Source: Deltaproteobacteria bacterium
GTDB taxonomy: Bacteria > Desulfobacterota > DSM-4660 > Desulfatiglandales > HGW-15
Reading direction: 5' to 3'
Assembly: GCA_016929815.1 (NCBI GenBank)
Contig: JAFGIC010000228.1
Coordinates: forward strand, 1 to 6,249
Length of the DNA stretch: 6,249 nucleotides
This document shows, piece by piece, positions 1 through 5,906 of this stretch (positions are counted from its first letter, which is position 1; each line of letters starts with the position of its first letter). A model generated the notes under the pieces. The model saw only the letters and a program-made list of their open reading frames with translations, ran no database searches and had not been told where the DNA came from. A program made the translations under genes and the position numbers.

Positions 1-84
1 ACAGGACTTAATAAAGACTCCAGGCTCCTTTATCTTGTTGCCGTTAGCCCGGTCAAATCTTTGCCGGAAAGGAGCGCCGGGTAA
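1..84 (+). CDS. possible C-terminal tail of an upstream gene (partial)
   Basis: The first forward frame is open from the window edge to a TAA at 82-84 and encodes about 27 residues, ending in SPVKSLPERSAG. The residue mix (Asp, Lys, Arg, Glu among Leu and Val) is compatible with real coding sequence. The stop lies 29 bp before the next gene, so it could be the first member of the same transcription unit. The second frame is also open to a TGA at 89-91 but looks less protein-like. No domain can be recognised from so short a tail, so no function is offered. Confidence 0.3.
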   Translation, partial: TGLNKDSRLLYLVAVSPVKSLPERSAG

Positions 85-113
85 ATTATGATTGGAATGA
101 AAGGATTACGGAT

Positions 114-593
114 TTGTCGATCCTGTTTATCATCATAGGAATCATTTTAATGCTGGCGGGCTTTGTGGGTTGTATCATTCCTGTTATCCCCGGTCCGCCG
201 CTGAGTTACCTCGCGCTGATAGCCCTATCATTTGCCAGAGACTGGGAACCTTTTGGAGCAGTGTTCCTGAGTGTTATGGCCGGTCTGGCGATAATTATTA
301 TGATATTAGACTATCTGATCCCGGTAATCGGCGCCTCAAGATACGGGGCATCAAAACCCGGCATATATCTGTCAATCGCGGGGATGGTTCTGGGGGTTTT
401 TTTATTTCCTCCCTGGGGAATATTTATCGGCGGATTCATAGGGGGTTTTGTCGGTGAAATATTAGCCGGAAGCAAGGGCAAAGAGGCGTTAAAGATAGGG
501 TGGGTTATCTTTATGGGAAATGTGGCAACTGTCGGCATAAAGCTGTCTTTTGCCCTTGTGGTGATCTATCTTTATGTCAAAGAGTTGTTTTAA
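114..593 (+). CDS. DUF456 family integral membrane protein
   Basis: A 159-residue, very hydrophobic protein matching DUF456, a family of small inner-membrane proteins without a settled biochemical role. Predicted membrane segments lie at about residues 3-24, 47-70, 84-100 and 139-156. The family-typical PGPP motif follows segment 1 at residues 27-30, and a glycine-rich stretch (WGIFIGGFIGGFVG, 101-114) resembles a helix-packing glycine zipper. The only clearly charged cytoplasm-like patch is near 118-128 (GSKGKEALK). The start is a TTG at 114; AAGGA at 101-105 sits 8 bp upstream, and the nearby ATGs at 88 and 97 are in a frame that stops quickly. The protein has the normal length and looks intact. 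It is followed at 15 bp by the PPC/DUF296 gene, so the two are probably co-transcribed. Family assignment is confident; function is unknown. Confidence 0.88.
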   Translation: MSILFIIIGIILMLAGFVGCIIPVIPGPPLSYLALIALSFARDWEPFGAVFLSVMAGLAIIIMILDYLIPVIGASRYGASKPGIYLSIAGMVLGVFLFPPWGIFIGGFIGGFVGEILAGSKGKEALKIGWVIFMGNVATVGIKLSFALVVIYLYVKELF

Positions 594-608
594 AGGAGGA
601 AATCCAAT

Positions 609-1061
609 ATGAAAACATGCGAGGGCAGGATTGGCAGAGTCTTTGTTATTCGCCTTGAGGATGGCGATCTTATTCCCGATTGCATTGAAAATTTTGCATG
701 GGAGAACAAGATCTCCGTGGCGCATGTCACCCTTATAGGCGGCATCGGTTCCGGAGAGATAGTTGTCGGGCCGCGCCACTCTGATGAATTTCCGCCCCAG
801 CCCATGCAGTTGCCCGTTGACGGCGCCCACGAGGTTGCGGGCGTGGGCGTGCTTGCCCCTGATGAGGACGGCAAGCCTATCCTTCATATACATGCCGCCC
901 TTGGACGTTCAGGCAACACCATGACCGGATGCCTGCGGCCAGGCGTAAAGACCTGGCTTGTAGGAGAAGTTATTATTTATGAGATTATCGGCGTAAATGC
1001 CGCTCGTAAAAAGGATATGCGAAGCGGATTTGCCCTTCTTGAGCTGGATCCGGCCCATTGA
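609..1061 (+). CDS. PPC/DUF296 domain protein (putative DNA-binding or metal-binding)
   Basis: A 150-residue protein made of a single PPC (plant and prokaryote conserved, DUF296) domain, the fold found in plant AT-hook AHL proteins and in stand-alone bacterial trimers. Evidence includes an N-terminal VFVIRLEDGDLI strand pair, the glycine-rich LIGGIGSGEIVVGP segment (42-55) and the hallmark ILHIHAALG (91-99), whose two histidines are thought to help bind a metal. It ends with TGCLRPGVKTWLVGEVIIYEI (106-126). Where many relatives have Gly-Gly-His-Leu, this protein has Thr-Gly-Cys-Leu (106-109), which puts a Cys at a likely metal-ligand position. There is no AT-hook, so direct DNA binding is uncertain. 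The start is ATG 609 with AAGGAGG at 594-600, touching the stop of the DUF456 gene, which suggests an operon. The family call is strong; the physiological role is not known. Confidence 0.87.
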   Translation: MKTCEGRIGRVFVIRLEDGDLIPDCIENFAWENKISVAHVTLIGGIGSGEIVVGPRHSDEFPPQPMQLPVDGAHEVAGVGVLAPDEDGKPILHIHAALGRSGNTMTGCLRPGVKTWLVGEVIIYEIIGVNAARKKDMRSGFALLELDPAH

Positions 1062-1117
1062 TCCTGACGATGCGCCCTTATATCAATAACTCCGGTTTCC
1101 ATTCTCGCAAAAAAAAT

Positions 1118-1150
1118 AGGGCACCCCATCTCATTTCAATGGAATGCCCT
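1118..1150. terminator. bidirectional intrinsic terminator
   Basis: The arms AGGGCACCCCAT (1118-1129) and ATGGAATGCCCT (1139-1150) pair as 6 bp, a 2x2 internal mismatch, then 4 bp, around a 9-nt loop. TTTTTAT follows on the plus strand, and a long A-run at 1109-1116 supplies the U-tract for the minus strand. It lies between the PPC gene (plus, ending 1061) and the cold-shock gene (minus, ending 1174), so it can terminate both. Confidence 0.78.
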
Positions 1151-1173
1151 TTTTATCATTTTATATTAAAGAC

Positions 1174-1374
1174 TTAGACTACGGTAACATTTACAGCGGA
1201 AGGTCCTTTTTTCCCCTGCTCTATGTCAAAAGTAACCTGATCGCCTTCACCGAGAGACTTGAAACCGGCTCCATTCATTCCTGTATGGTGAACAAATACA
1301 TCCGGACCATCTTCCTGCTCAATGAAGCCAAAGCCTTTGTGGTCACTAAACCACTTCACCGTTCCATTGGCCAT
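1174..1374 (-). CDS. cold-shock protein, CspA family
   Basis: A complete 66-residue single-domain cold-shock protein, an OB-fold that binds single-stranded RNA and DNA and acts as an RNA chaperone in the cytoplasm. The start MANGTVKWF is typical. RNP1 is KGFGFI (13-18) and RNP2 is VFVHH (26-30), with the aromatic nucleic-acid-binding residues W8, F15, F17, F27 and H29 all present. The C-terminal GPSAVNVTVV is also standard. The start is set by AAAGGAGGA at 1382-1390, 7 nt upstream. The gene lies downstream of the ligase on the same strand, but a terminator at about 1458-1484 separates them, so it probably has its own promoter within 1391-1460; none is clear enough to call. Numbered family names (cspA, cspC) cannot be assigned from this sequence. 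Confidence 0.96.
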   Translation of the reverse strand: MANGTVKWFSDHKGFGFIEQEDGPDVFVHHTGMNGAGFKSLGEGDQVTFDIEQGKKGPSAVNVTVV

Positions 1375-1457
1375 AGCAACATCCTCCTTTCAATAAATTT
1401 CTCATGTTTCCAAACTTCAGGATGTCACTCTTGAAAAACAGACCTTTCCTGCAGAAC

Positions 1458-1484
1458 GAAAAAGACCCGCACATAAAGGCGGGC
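1458..1484 (-). terminator. intrinsic terminator of the ligase gene
   Basis: On the minus strand, CCCGC (1483-1479) pairs with GCGGG (1470-1466) around an 8-nt loop, followed by TCTTTTTC. The stem is short but entirely G/C. It lies about 90 bp downstream of the ligase stop and upstream of the cold-shock gene, as expected for a terminator that separates the two. Confidence 0.6.
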
Positions 1485-1575
1485 TTTCATGGATGGCCGA
1501 TACTTTAATAATCCGGTCTGTAAAAGTCAAGCAATAAAATCGTTGCGCGATTTTATAATAAATCCCATGTATGTT

Positions 1576-3228
1576 TCACGCCCGGAGCTTTTTCTCAATG
1601 TCTTCCCGCAACGATTTCTTGTCCATTTTTTGTGCGCCGGTATATGGCATGGCATCGATAAACTCAATCCTCTCCGGAAGCTGCAGCACAGAGGCCTTCT
1701 GAGCTCTCAAAAAAGAAATGATACCTTCAAACGTAAGTTCCGCCCCTTCCTTAGGCTGGATATAGGCACAGACCCTTTCACCCATAAAGGGGTCGGGCAT
1801 CGGGACAACGGCCACAGCCGCGACATCAGGGTGACGGTTGATGAGCCGCTCGATCAGCGTCGCGCTTATACTCTCGCCTCCCCTGTTTATCATCTCCTTG
1901 ATTCGGCCGGTCAGGGTGATGTAGCCCTTTTCGTCGATCTTTGCCACGTCTCCGGTCCTGAAAAACCCATCCCTGGTAAATGCCTTTTCGTTCTCTTCCT
2001 GATTATTGTAGTAGCCCGTAAACACTCCGGGGCCTTTAATGACCAGTTCACCCTGCTCGTTGGGGGGGAGTTCATTTCCATCTTTATCAATGACTTTGTA
2101 TGTATCATAAGGGCATGTGGGTCTCCCAACAGTGGTACAGATTGTCTCTAAATCATCGGTAGTGCGCGTGATGGTGGTCATTCCTTCTGTCGCGCCATAT
2201 CCGTTGTAAAACTTCATGTTCAGTTTTACAGTGACATCTTTGACAAGATCAGGGTGGCTTGCCCCGCCCGCGCTGTGCATCTTTTTCAAAGAACTCAGAT
2301 CATGCTTGTCAAGATCCCCGTATTGGAGCAACCTTTGCGCCAGGGTAGGAACCCAGATAACGGAAGTTACTTTCTGCCTTTCAATGGTATCACAGATCTC
2401 CTTATCGTCCGTGGAATCCAGGAAGACAACCTTTCCGTGCGTGATAATGCTTCCAATAAAGCCCTTGGTGAATGTCAGATCATGCCCTATGGGACCTGCC
2501 AGCAGGTTGATGTCCTGGTTGCCCTGCTCCCACGACTTCGAGCAATATTCGATGCAGGTAATGAGATTATTGTGCGTTCGCGGGACAATCTTTGGCGCTC
2601 CTGTTGTCCCCCCGGTTGGTCCCATGTGCGCCACCTGCATGGGGTCCGGCGCCATGTCAGCGAGTCTGGCAAGATTCTCCTCGGTTAATTCCGCCTCTTC
2701 GATCAGGGTTTCAAGGGTTGTGAAAGGCTTCTGATCGCCTTCGCCCCGAACTATAATGACATTCTTAAACCCGGGATTTTCCTTCAGGACGTCTTTGATA
2801 ATGGGGATATAATCTGTTTTTCTATATTTGGAAGCGACAATCCATGATGTGGCTCCGGTAAGCTTTATCAGGTGGTTGATTTCAAACTGCCGATACCGGT
2901 CGATCAACAGCACCGGAATGGCTCCGATCTTTTGAAGGGCAAAATAGGCAAAAACAAATTCGTTCCAGTTGGGGAGCTGAACCAGTACCCGGTCCATTGA
3001 TTTGATGCCAAGGTCCATAAGACCAATGGCCAGCTTATTGGTCTTTTCGCGAGCCTCCCCATATGTAAGGCGCGTCTCCCGATCCTCGAAGGCCACTTTA
3101 TCGGTGTGGATATCAGCGGCCCTGTCAAGGATATCTCCGAGCGTCAGCCCTGACCACCACCGATACCTGTTATACTTCTCCGCATCCTCTTCTTTATATG
3201 GCGTAAACCCATCCAGATACTCAACCAT
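1576..3228 (-). CDS. AMP-dependent acyl/aryl-acid ligase, EntE/DhbE-like (2,3-dihydroxybenzoate-AMP ligase type)
   Basis: A 550-residue member of the ANL adenylating superfamily (EntE is about 536 residues). It activates a carboxylate with ATP to acyl-AMP, then passes it to CoA or a carrier thiol. All core motifs are present in order: P-loop GPTGGTTGAPK (203-213) followed by IVPRTHN, GYGATEG (343-349), FRTGD with ribose-binding Asp427, hinge GRIKEMINRGGE (441-452) and the catalytic Lys534 in TGAQKMDKK. The flow of sequence, including VQLPNWNEF, the PRTHN after the P-loop and INRGGE, most resembles aryl-acid activators such as EntE and DhbE. At the substrate site, the His-Asn of EntE/DhbE (IPAAHNY) is His249-Asp250 here, so the natural substrate may not be dihydroxybenzoate. 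In motif A10, the usual Gly before Lys is Gln533. The start is ATG 3228 with GGAGGG at 3235-3240. It stands alone, with no carrier or siderophore gene. Adenylation is confident; the substrate is not. Confidence 0.9.
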   Translation of the reverse strand: MVEYLDGFTPYKEEDAEKYNRYRWWSGLTLGDILDRAADIHTDKVAFEDRETRLTYGEAREKTNKLAIGLMDLGIKSMDRVLVQLPNWNEFVFAYFALQKIGAIPVLLIDRYRQFEINHLIKLTGATSWIVASKYRKTDYIPIIKDVLKENPGFKNVIIVRGEGDQKPFTTLETLIEEAELTEENLARLADMAPDPMQVAHMGPTGGTTGAPKIVPRTHNNLITCIEYCSKSWEQGNQDINLLAGPIGHDLTFTKGFIGSIITHGKVVFLDSTDDKEICDTIERQKVTSVIWVPTLAQRLLQYGDLDKHDLSSLKKMHSAGGASHPDLVKDVTVKLNMKFYNGYGATEGMTTITRTTDDLETICTTVGRPTCPYDTYKVIDKDGNELPPNEQGELVIKGPGVFTGYYNNQEENEKAFTRDGFFRTGDVAKIDEKGYITLTGRIKEMINRGGESISATLIERLINRHPDVAAVAVVPMPDPFMGERVCAYIQPKEGAELTFEGIISFLRAQKASVLQLPERIEFIDAMPYTGAQKMDKKSLREDIEKKLRA

Positions 3229-3397
3229 TCCCTGCCCTCCGTTTTATACCTTTTTTTTTCTTTACTGATATATCCTATAACCTTACGGAAATCTTGAAAT
3301 TTGGCAGTTTTAAATGTTTGTTCGGATTTTTCCCCTTTGCTTTAATAGCAGGAATAGCTGAAAGATTACACCGGTTCTTGAAAAACGTCAATCCGAA

Positions 3398-3413
3398 CCT
3401 TAAGTCCTTAAGT
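3398..3413. repeat. tandem duplication of an 8-bp unit, CCTTAAGT x2
   Basis: CCTTAAGT occurs twice head to tail without spacing. Each copy contains the palindrome CTTAAG, and a third CTTAAG lies at 3510-3515. It could be a regulator site for one of the divergent genes or simply a small slippage product; the sequence alone does not decide. Confidence 0.5.
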
Positions 3414-3452
3414 TTGCCGGCCAAAAATAAACTACAATTTTCCTTAAAATAA

Positions 3453-3480
3453 ACCTATTCGCGGCTTTCCGACCTATTCG
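3453..3480. repeat. 9-bp direct repeat ACCTATTCG, copies 19 bp apart
   Basis: ACCTATTCG is found at 3453-3461 and again at 3472-3480. The 19-bp offset is a little under two helical turns, so the copies would face roughly the same side of the DNA, a spacing seen at some direct-repeat operators. It lies about 165-190 bp upstream of the flavoprotein start. A regulatory role is inference. Confidence 0.45.
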
Positions 3481-3630
3481 GCACAAATTCAAGGTTGTGT
3501 TCAATCAGGCTTAAGGCCCTGCACCGCCGTGAAACTCAGAGATTTAATTTACAGCTTGCACAATGCACAGAATATGGTAATACCTGTTAATAAACGCGAT
3601 CCACAAAAAGTGAGTGGAAGGGGATCAGTC

Positions 3631-3638
3631 AAGGAGGA
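3631..3638 (+). promoter_or_regulatory. Shine-Dalgarno site fixing the GTG start at 3644
   Basis: AAGGAGGA ends 5 nt before GTG 3644. The longer reading frame opens at a GTG at 3614, but that start has no ribosome site and would add residues before the conserved MKVIAFNGS beginning, so 3644 is the real start. Confidence 0.85.
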
Positions 3639-3643
3639 AAATT

Positions 3644-4225
3644 GTGAAAGTTATAGCTTTTAACGGAAGTGCCAGAAAAGACGGCAACACTGCTATTTTT
3701 ATTAATTACGTTCTTGGAGAATTGAAAAAGGAAGGAATAGATACCGAACTCTTCCAATTAGCCGGCAAGAAGATCCATGGGTGCAGGGCCTGTTATAGAT
3801 GCTTCGAAAACAAAGATCGGAAATGTTCCTTCATCGATGATGTGCTGAACGAATGCATTGATAAGATGATAGAAGCCGATGGCATTATATTGGGATCACC
3901 AACCTATTTCGCCGACGTAACGGCTGAAATAAAGGCTCTGATTGACAGGGCCGGTTTTGTGGCAAGGGCAAATGATGATATGTTTAAACGGAAGATTGGC
4001 GCGGCGGTTGTAGTGGCGCGGCGGGGTGGGGGCATACATGCCTTCGATTCCCTTAACCATTTCTTTTTAGTGAGGCAAATGATAGTGCCCGGATCAAGCT
4101 ATTGGAATTTGGGGTTCGGCGGAGATAAGGGGGAAGTGGAAAAAGACGAGGAAGGAATAGGGACCATGAAAGTGCTTGGCGAAAATATGGCCTGGCTGAT
4201 AAAGAAGGTTCACGGGCAGATCTAA
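3644..4225 (+). CDS. iron-sulfur flavoprotein / NADPH-dependent FMN reductase family (flavodoxin fold)
   Basis: A 193-residue soluble protein from a GTG start. The N-terminus MKVIAFNGSARKDGNT is the flavodoxin-fold beta1 strand and FMN-phosphate loop (N7-G8-S9 to N15-T16), and GSPTYFADV (84-92) is the second flavin-binding loop. Between them is a compact cysteine cluster, C47-x2-C50-x2-C53-x7-C61. This matches the CX2CX2CX4-7C motif of iron-sulfur flavoproteins (Isf), which bind a 4Fe-4S cluster; the Methanosarcina Isf has nearly the same length. Isf-type proteins transfer electrons between ferredoxin-like donors and acceptors, and some reduce oxygen or peroxide in anaerobes. Many bacterial relatives with the same motif are annotated only as flavodoxin-family NAD(P)H oxidoreductases, so the electron partner here is unknown. 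The small cupin gene follows after 46 bp on the same strand, probably in one operon. The cluster is inferred from the motif only. Confidence 0.88.
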   Translation: MKVIAFNGSARKDGNTAIFINYVLGELKKEGIDTELFQLAGKKIHGCRACYRCFENKDRKCSFIDDVLNECIDKMIEADGIILGSPTYFADVTAEIKALIDRAGFVARANDDMFKRKIGAAVVVARRGGGIHAFDSLNHFFLVRQMIVPGSSYWNLGFGGDKGEVEKDEEGIGTMKVLGENMAWLIKKVHGQI

Positions 4226-4257
4226 CCCTACAAATGCAAAAATGGGACCAATATACA

Positions 4258-4265
4258 GGGAGGAG
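4258..4265 (+). promoter_or_regulatory. Shine-Dalgarno site fixing the ATG start at 4272
   Basis: GGGAGGAG lies 6 nt before ATG 4272. An in-frame ATG at 4242 would add ten residues (MGPIYREESE) and has no ribosome site, and those codons would overlap this Shine-Dalgarno sequence. Confidence 0.85.
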
Positions 4266-4271
4266 TCGGAG

Positions 4272-4541
4272 ATGAAAATTGAGATTAAAAAACCAAGGGA
4301 AGAAGATATTGAAAAGGAAGGGGTAACATCCTGGCCCATATGGGAAAAGGAGGTGTCCCGTTTCGACTGGCATTATGACGATATTGAGGAATGCTATTTA
4401 CTGGAAGGCAAGGTTGTGGTCGAAACAGAGGATGGGAAAAAGGTGGAATTTGGAAAGGGGGATTTTGTTACATTTCCAAAGGGATTGTCCTGCGTCTGGG
4501 ACATTAAGGAACCGGTTAGAAAGCATTATAATTTTAAATGA
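4272..4541 (+). CDS. small single-domain cupin (Cupin_3 / DUF861 type)
   Basis: An 89-residue stand-alone cupin of the Cupin_3 (DUF861, ureidoglycine-aminohydrolase-like) type, in which SWPIWEKEVSRFDWHYD leads into the barrel. Cupin motif 1 is reduced to H34 and E40 with the ECYLLEG turn (40-46). Motif 2 is GKGDFVTFPKGLSC (61-74), where the usual His position is Cys74 or a neighbour. The metal site is therefore incomplete compared with HxH...E...H cupins; the protein may bind metal weakly, use Cys74, or have no metal. Such mini-cupins are common in anaerobic bacteria and archaea and have no established reaction; ureidoglycine activity should not be assumed. It is 46 bp downstream of the iron-sulfur flavoprotein and is probably translated from the same mRNA. 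The 3' end faces the convergent methyltransferase gene 46 bp away, with no clear terminator between them. Confidence 0.87.
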   Translation: MKIEIKKPREEDIEKEGVTSWPIWEKEVSRFDWHYDDIEECYLLEGKVVVETEDGKKVEFGKGDFVTFPKGLSCVWDIKEPVRKHYNFK

Positions 4542-4587
4542 GATTAAGCTCTTAGTTTGTTTTGAACATTAGAGTTATCGTCAAATA

Positions 4588-5451
4588 TCAGGCTTTTGTC
4601 TTATTTGCCACCAAATAGACTTCCATTTGATGTCCTTTATTGAAAATCCTAGCTGGAATATTTAGCATCTCTGAAAATATTTTCGCCATCCGATACAATA
4701 GATACGGAACCTCCCCTTTCTCATAAAATTTTACAGATGAGGTTCTTGCCTTCTTCACAACAAAACCTGTTCGTGAGGCAAGGACATCCAAAGATTTTGG
4801 TGAAAAGAAACTTATGTGCCCGCCGTGTTCCATCATATCGAAGAAATCCCATTTGCTCTTCCTTATCCGCCGCGTCCAACTATTCACATTTCCTGTGCCG
4901 ATCACCAGAACCCCGTTAGGCTTTAGTATTCGGTGGCATTCTTTTAATAAAACCTTTGGTTCATTAAGATGTTCAATAACTTCGTAAAGTGTTATCGCAT
5001 CAAAAGCATCATCTTGAAAAGCGACTTCATGTAAATAGCCCAAATGAATATTCAAGCCCCTGTCTATGCCATTTCGAACTGCTTTCTCTGACGGGTCCAC
5101 CCCTTCTGCATTCAGCCCTAAGCTATTGGCAAACGACACGAAAGCGCCATTGGAACAACCAACATCCAGGAGATGTATATCGGTTTTTATTGTTAATAGG
5201 TCGGATATGATAGCGATGTCTCTTGTTTTACGCCTCATCAGTCTTCTCATGTCTTTTTCTGAAGGCCATGTTCCTTTCTCAGTATTCCAGTCCTGGTTCG
5301 ATAATTCATATCGTTCTTTGGTGCAAGAGCTTACTATCTGTCCGCATGATGGGCACATTCTTAAAGCTCCCTCGGCTACGGCTAAGCTGGTTTGATATAG
5401 CTCTCCGTCACAGCCATTAGGACAAACCGGAAGTAGTAAACCGTTGCTCAT
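4588..5451 (-). CDS. class I SAM-dependent methyltransferase with N-terminal zinc-ribbon-like module
   Basis: A 287-residue cytoplasmic protein in two parts. Residues 1-45 carry C10-x3-C14 and C33-x2-C36, a likely zinc ribbon. Residues about 75-235 form a Rossmann methyltransferase (Methyltransf_11/23 type): motif I LLDVGCSNGAF (94-104) binds S-adenosylmethionine, VDPS (118-121) is the acidic end of strand beta2, ITLYEVIEHL (153-162) is motif II and ILKPNGVLVIGTGN (175-188) is motif III. The later HISFFSPKSLDVLASRTGF (212-230) is typical of methyltransferases found in O-antigen, capsule and other glycan clusters, so a sugar or lipid-carried glycan is the best-guess acceptor, but none can be named. 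The start ATG 5451 keeps the Cys module; AAAGGA at 5464-5469 is 12 nt away, a long spacing. No glycan genes adjoin it here, and IS debris lies just upstream, so it may have been moved in. Confidence 0.88.
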   Translation of the reverse strand: MSNGLLLPVCPNGCDGELYQTSLAVAEGALRMCPSCGQIVSSCTKERYELSNQDWNTEKGTWPSEKDMRRLMRRKTRDIAIISDLLTIKTDIHLLDVGCSNGAFVSFANSLGLNAEGVDPSEKAVRNGIDRGLNIHLGYLHEVAFQDDAFDAITLYEVIEHLNEPKVLLKECHRILKPNGVLVIGTGNVNSWTRRIRKSKWDFFDMMEHGGHISFFSPKSLDVLASRTGFVVKKARTSSVKFYEKGEVPYLLYRMAKIFSEMLNIPARIFNKGHQMEVYLVANKTKA

Positions 5452-5477
5452 ACTACGAACGTATCCTTTCGTTTTTG

Positions 5478-5506
5478 TATATACAGCTTGCTTCTCGATC
5501 TGCTAA
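5478..5506 (-). promoter_or_regulatory. candidate sigma-70 promoter for the methyltransferase
   Basis: On the minus strand, TTAGCA (5506-5501) and TATATA (5483-5478) are separated by 17 bp and each match the -35 and -10 consensus at 4 of 6 positions. Transcription would begin roughly 20 bp before the ATG, leaving just enough leader for the AAAGGA site. The match is weak and could be chance. Confidence 0.33.
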
Positions 5507-5627
5507 CCGCACTGCGAGTGATGTGAATTCTACTTCAAAGCACACTATTTAAGATATCTGTAGGACATGACGGGATTTCTGGTTGTGTAGGAAGTTCGGC
5601 CAACCTTACACCCAAAAGGAGCCTGCC

Positions 5628-5773
5628 ATGCCCTTACAGAAAATGAGAGATATGACATCAGTCATTTATCGTGTGCCGGTTTTTCTCTTCGAGAGATCGC
5701 CCGGCGGATCAAGAGACATCATACGACCGTCGGCAGGGAACTCAAACTAAATAACGACCCAGTATATGCCTAA
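5628..5773 (+). pseudogene. IS30-family transposase remnant, N-terminal HTH only, frameshifted
   Basis: From 5636 one frame reads TENERYDISHLSCAGFSL, then REIARRIKRHHTTVGRELK, then LNNDPVYA and a stop. This is the N-terminal helix-turn-helix (HTH_38) of IS30 transposases, whose pattern is T-x2-ER...I..L...G.S...IA..L.R..STI.REL. A natural start, ATG 5628 with AAAAGGAG at 5614-5621, begins MPL but is one base out of frame. A one-base deletion within ATGCCCTTACA restores the likely ancestral MPLTENERY. Only about 47 residues remain of the usual 300 or more; the DDE catalytic region is absent and the frame ends at TAA 5771-5773. RIREAKAKKG, readable around 5840-5868, may be a further scrap but is uncertain. 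This is a dead insertion-sequence relic. Confidence 0.82.
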
Positions 5774-5906
5774 ATGTTCACAGAAGTTGGCTTAACAATA
5801 TGGAATGATTATAAAAGAAATATATGTCACCGGTCAAGGATAAGGGAAGCAAAAGCGAAAAAGGGCTAACTGTCAAAGTCCAGGACATCGATTATTTCGC
5901 AGATAA

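Larger units (their letters stand above)
3229..3643. other. divergent intergenic region with short repeats
   Basis: These 415 bp separate the minus-strand ligase start from the plus-strand flavoprotein start and must hold promoters for both. The region is AT-rich, has frequent stops in all frames, and shows no convincing gene or tRNA. It includes a T9 run at 3251-3259 in the ligase leader, a tandem 8-bp repeat at 3398-3413, a 9-bp direct repeat at 3453-3461 and 3472-3480, three CTTAAG palindromes (3399, 3407, 3510) and a 9-bp inverted repeat (3320-3328 with 3390-3398). TTGCAC at 3556-3561 could be a -35 for the flavoprotein, but no good -10 lies at the right distance, so no promoter is called. 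Confidence 0.6.

Noticed and set aside
489..893. Minus-strand 134-codon frame spanning the DUF456/PPC junction
   Set aside because: It crosses two well-supported plus-strand genes and their ribosome site, and the translation shows no domain.
1489..2151. Plus-strand 220-codon open frame opposite the ligase
   Set aside because: It is antisense to a gene with every adenylating-enzyme motif, has no ribosome site and gives no recognisable protein; a shadow frame.
2216..2734. Plus-strand 172-codon and 144-codon open frames opposite the ligase
   Set aside because: Both are antisense to the ligase core, rich in Cys, Ser and Arg as expected from reversed coding sequence.
3320..3398. 9-bp inverted repeat GTTCGGATT / AATCCGAAC
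   Set aside because: The arms are 61 bp apart; a match of this length is not very unlikely by chance in 400 bp and it forms no terminator or compact operator.
3556..3584. Promoter for the flavoprotein gene at TTGCAC...TAATAC
   Set aside because: The -35 is acceptable, but the only hexamer at 16-17 bp matches the -10 consensus at three positions.
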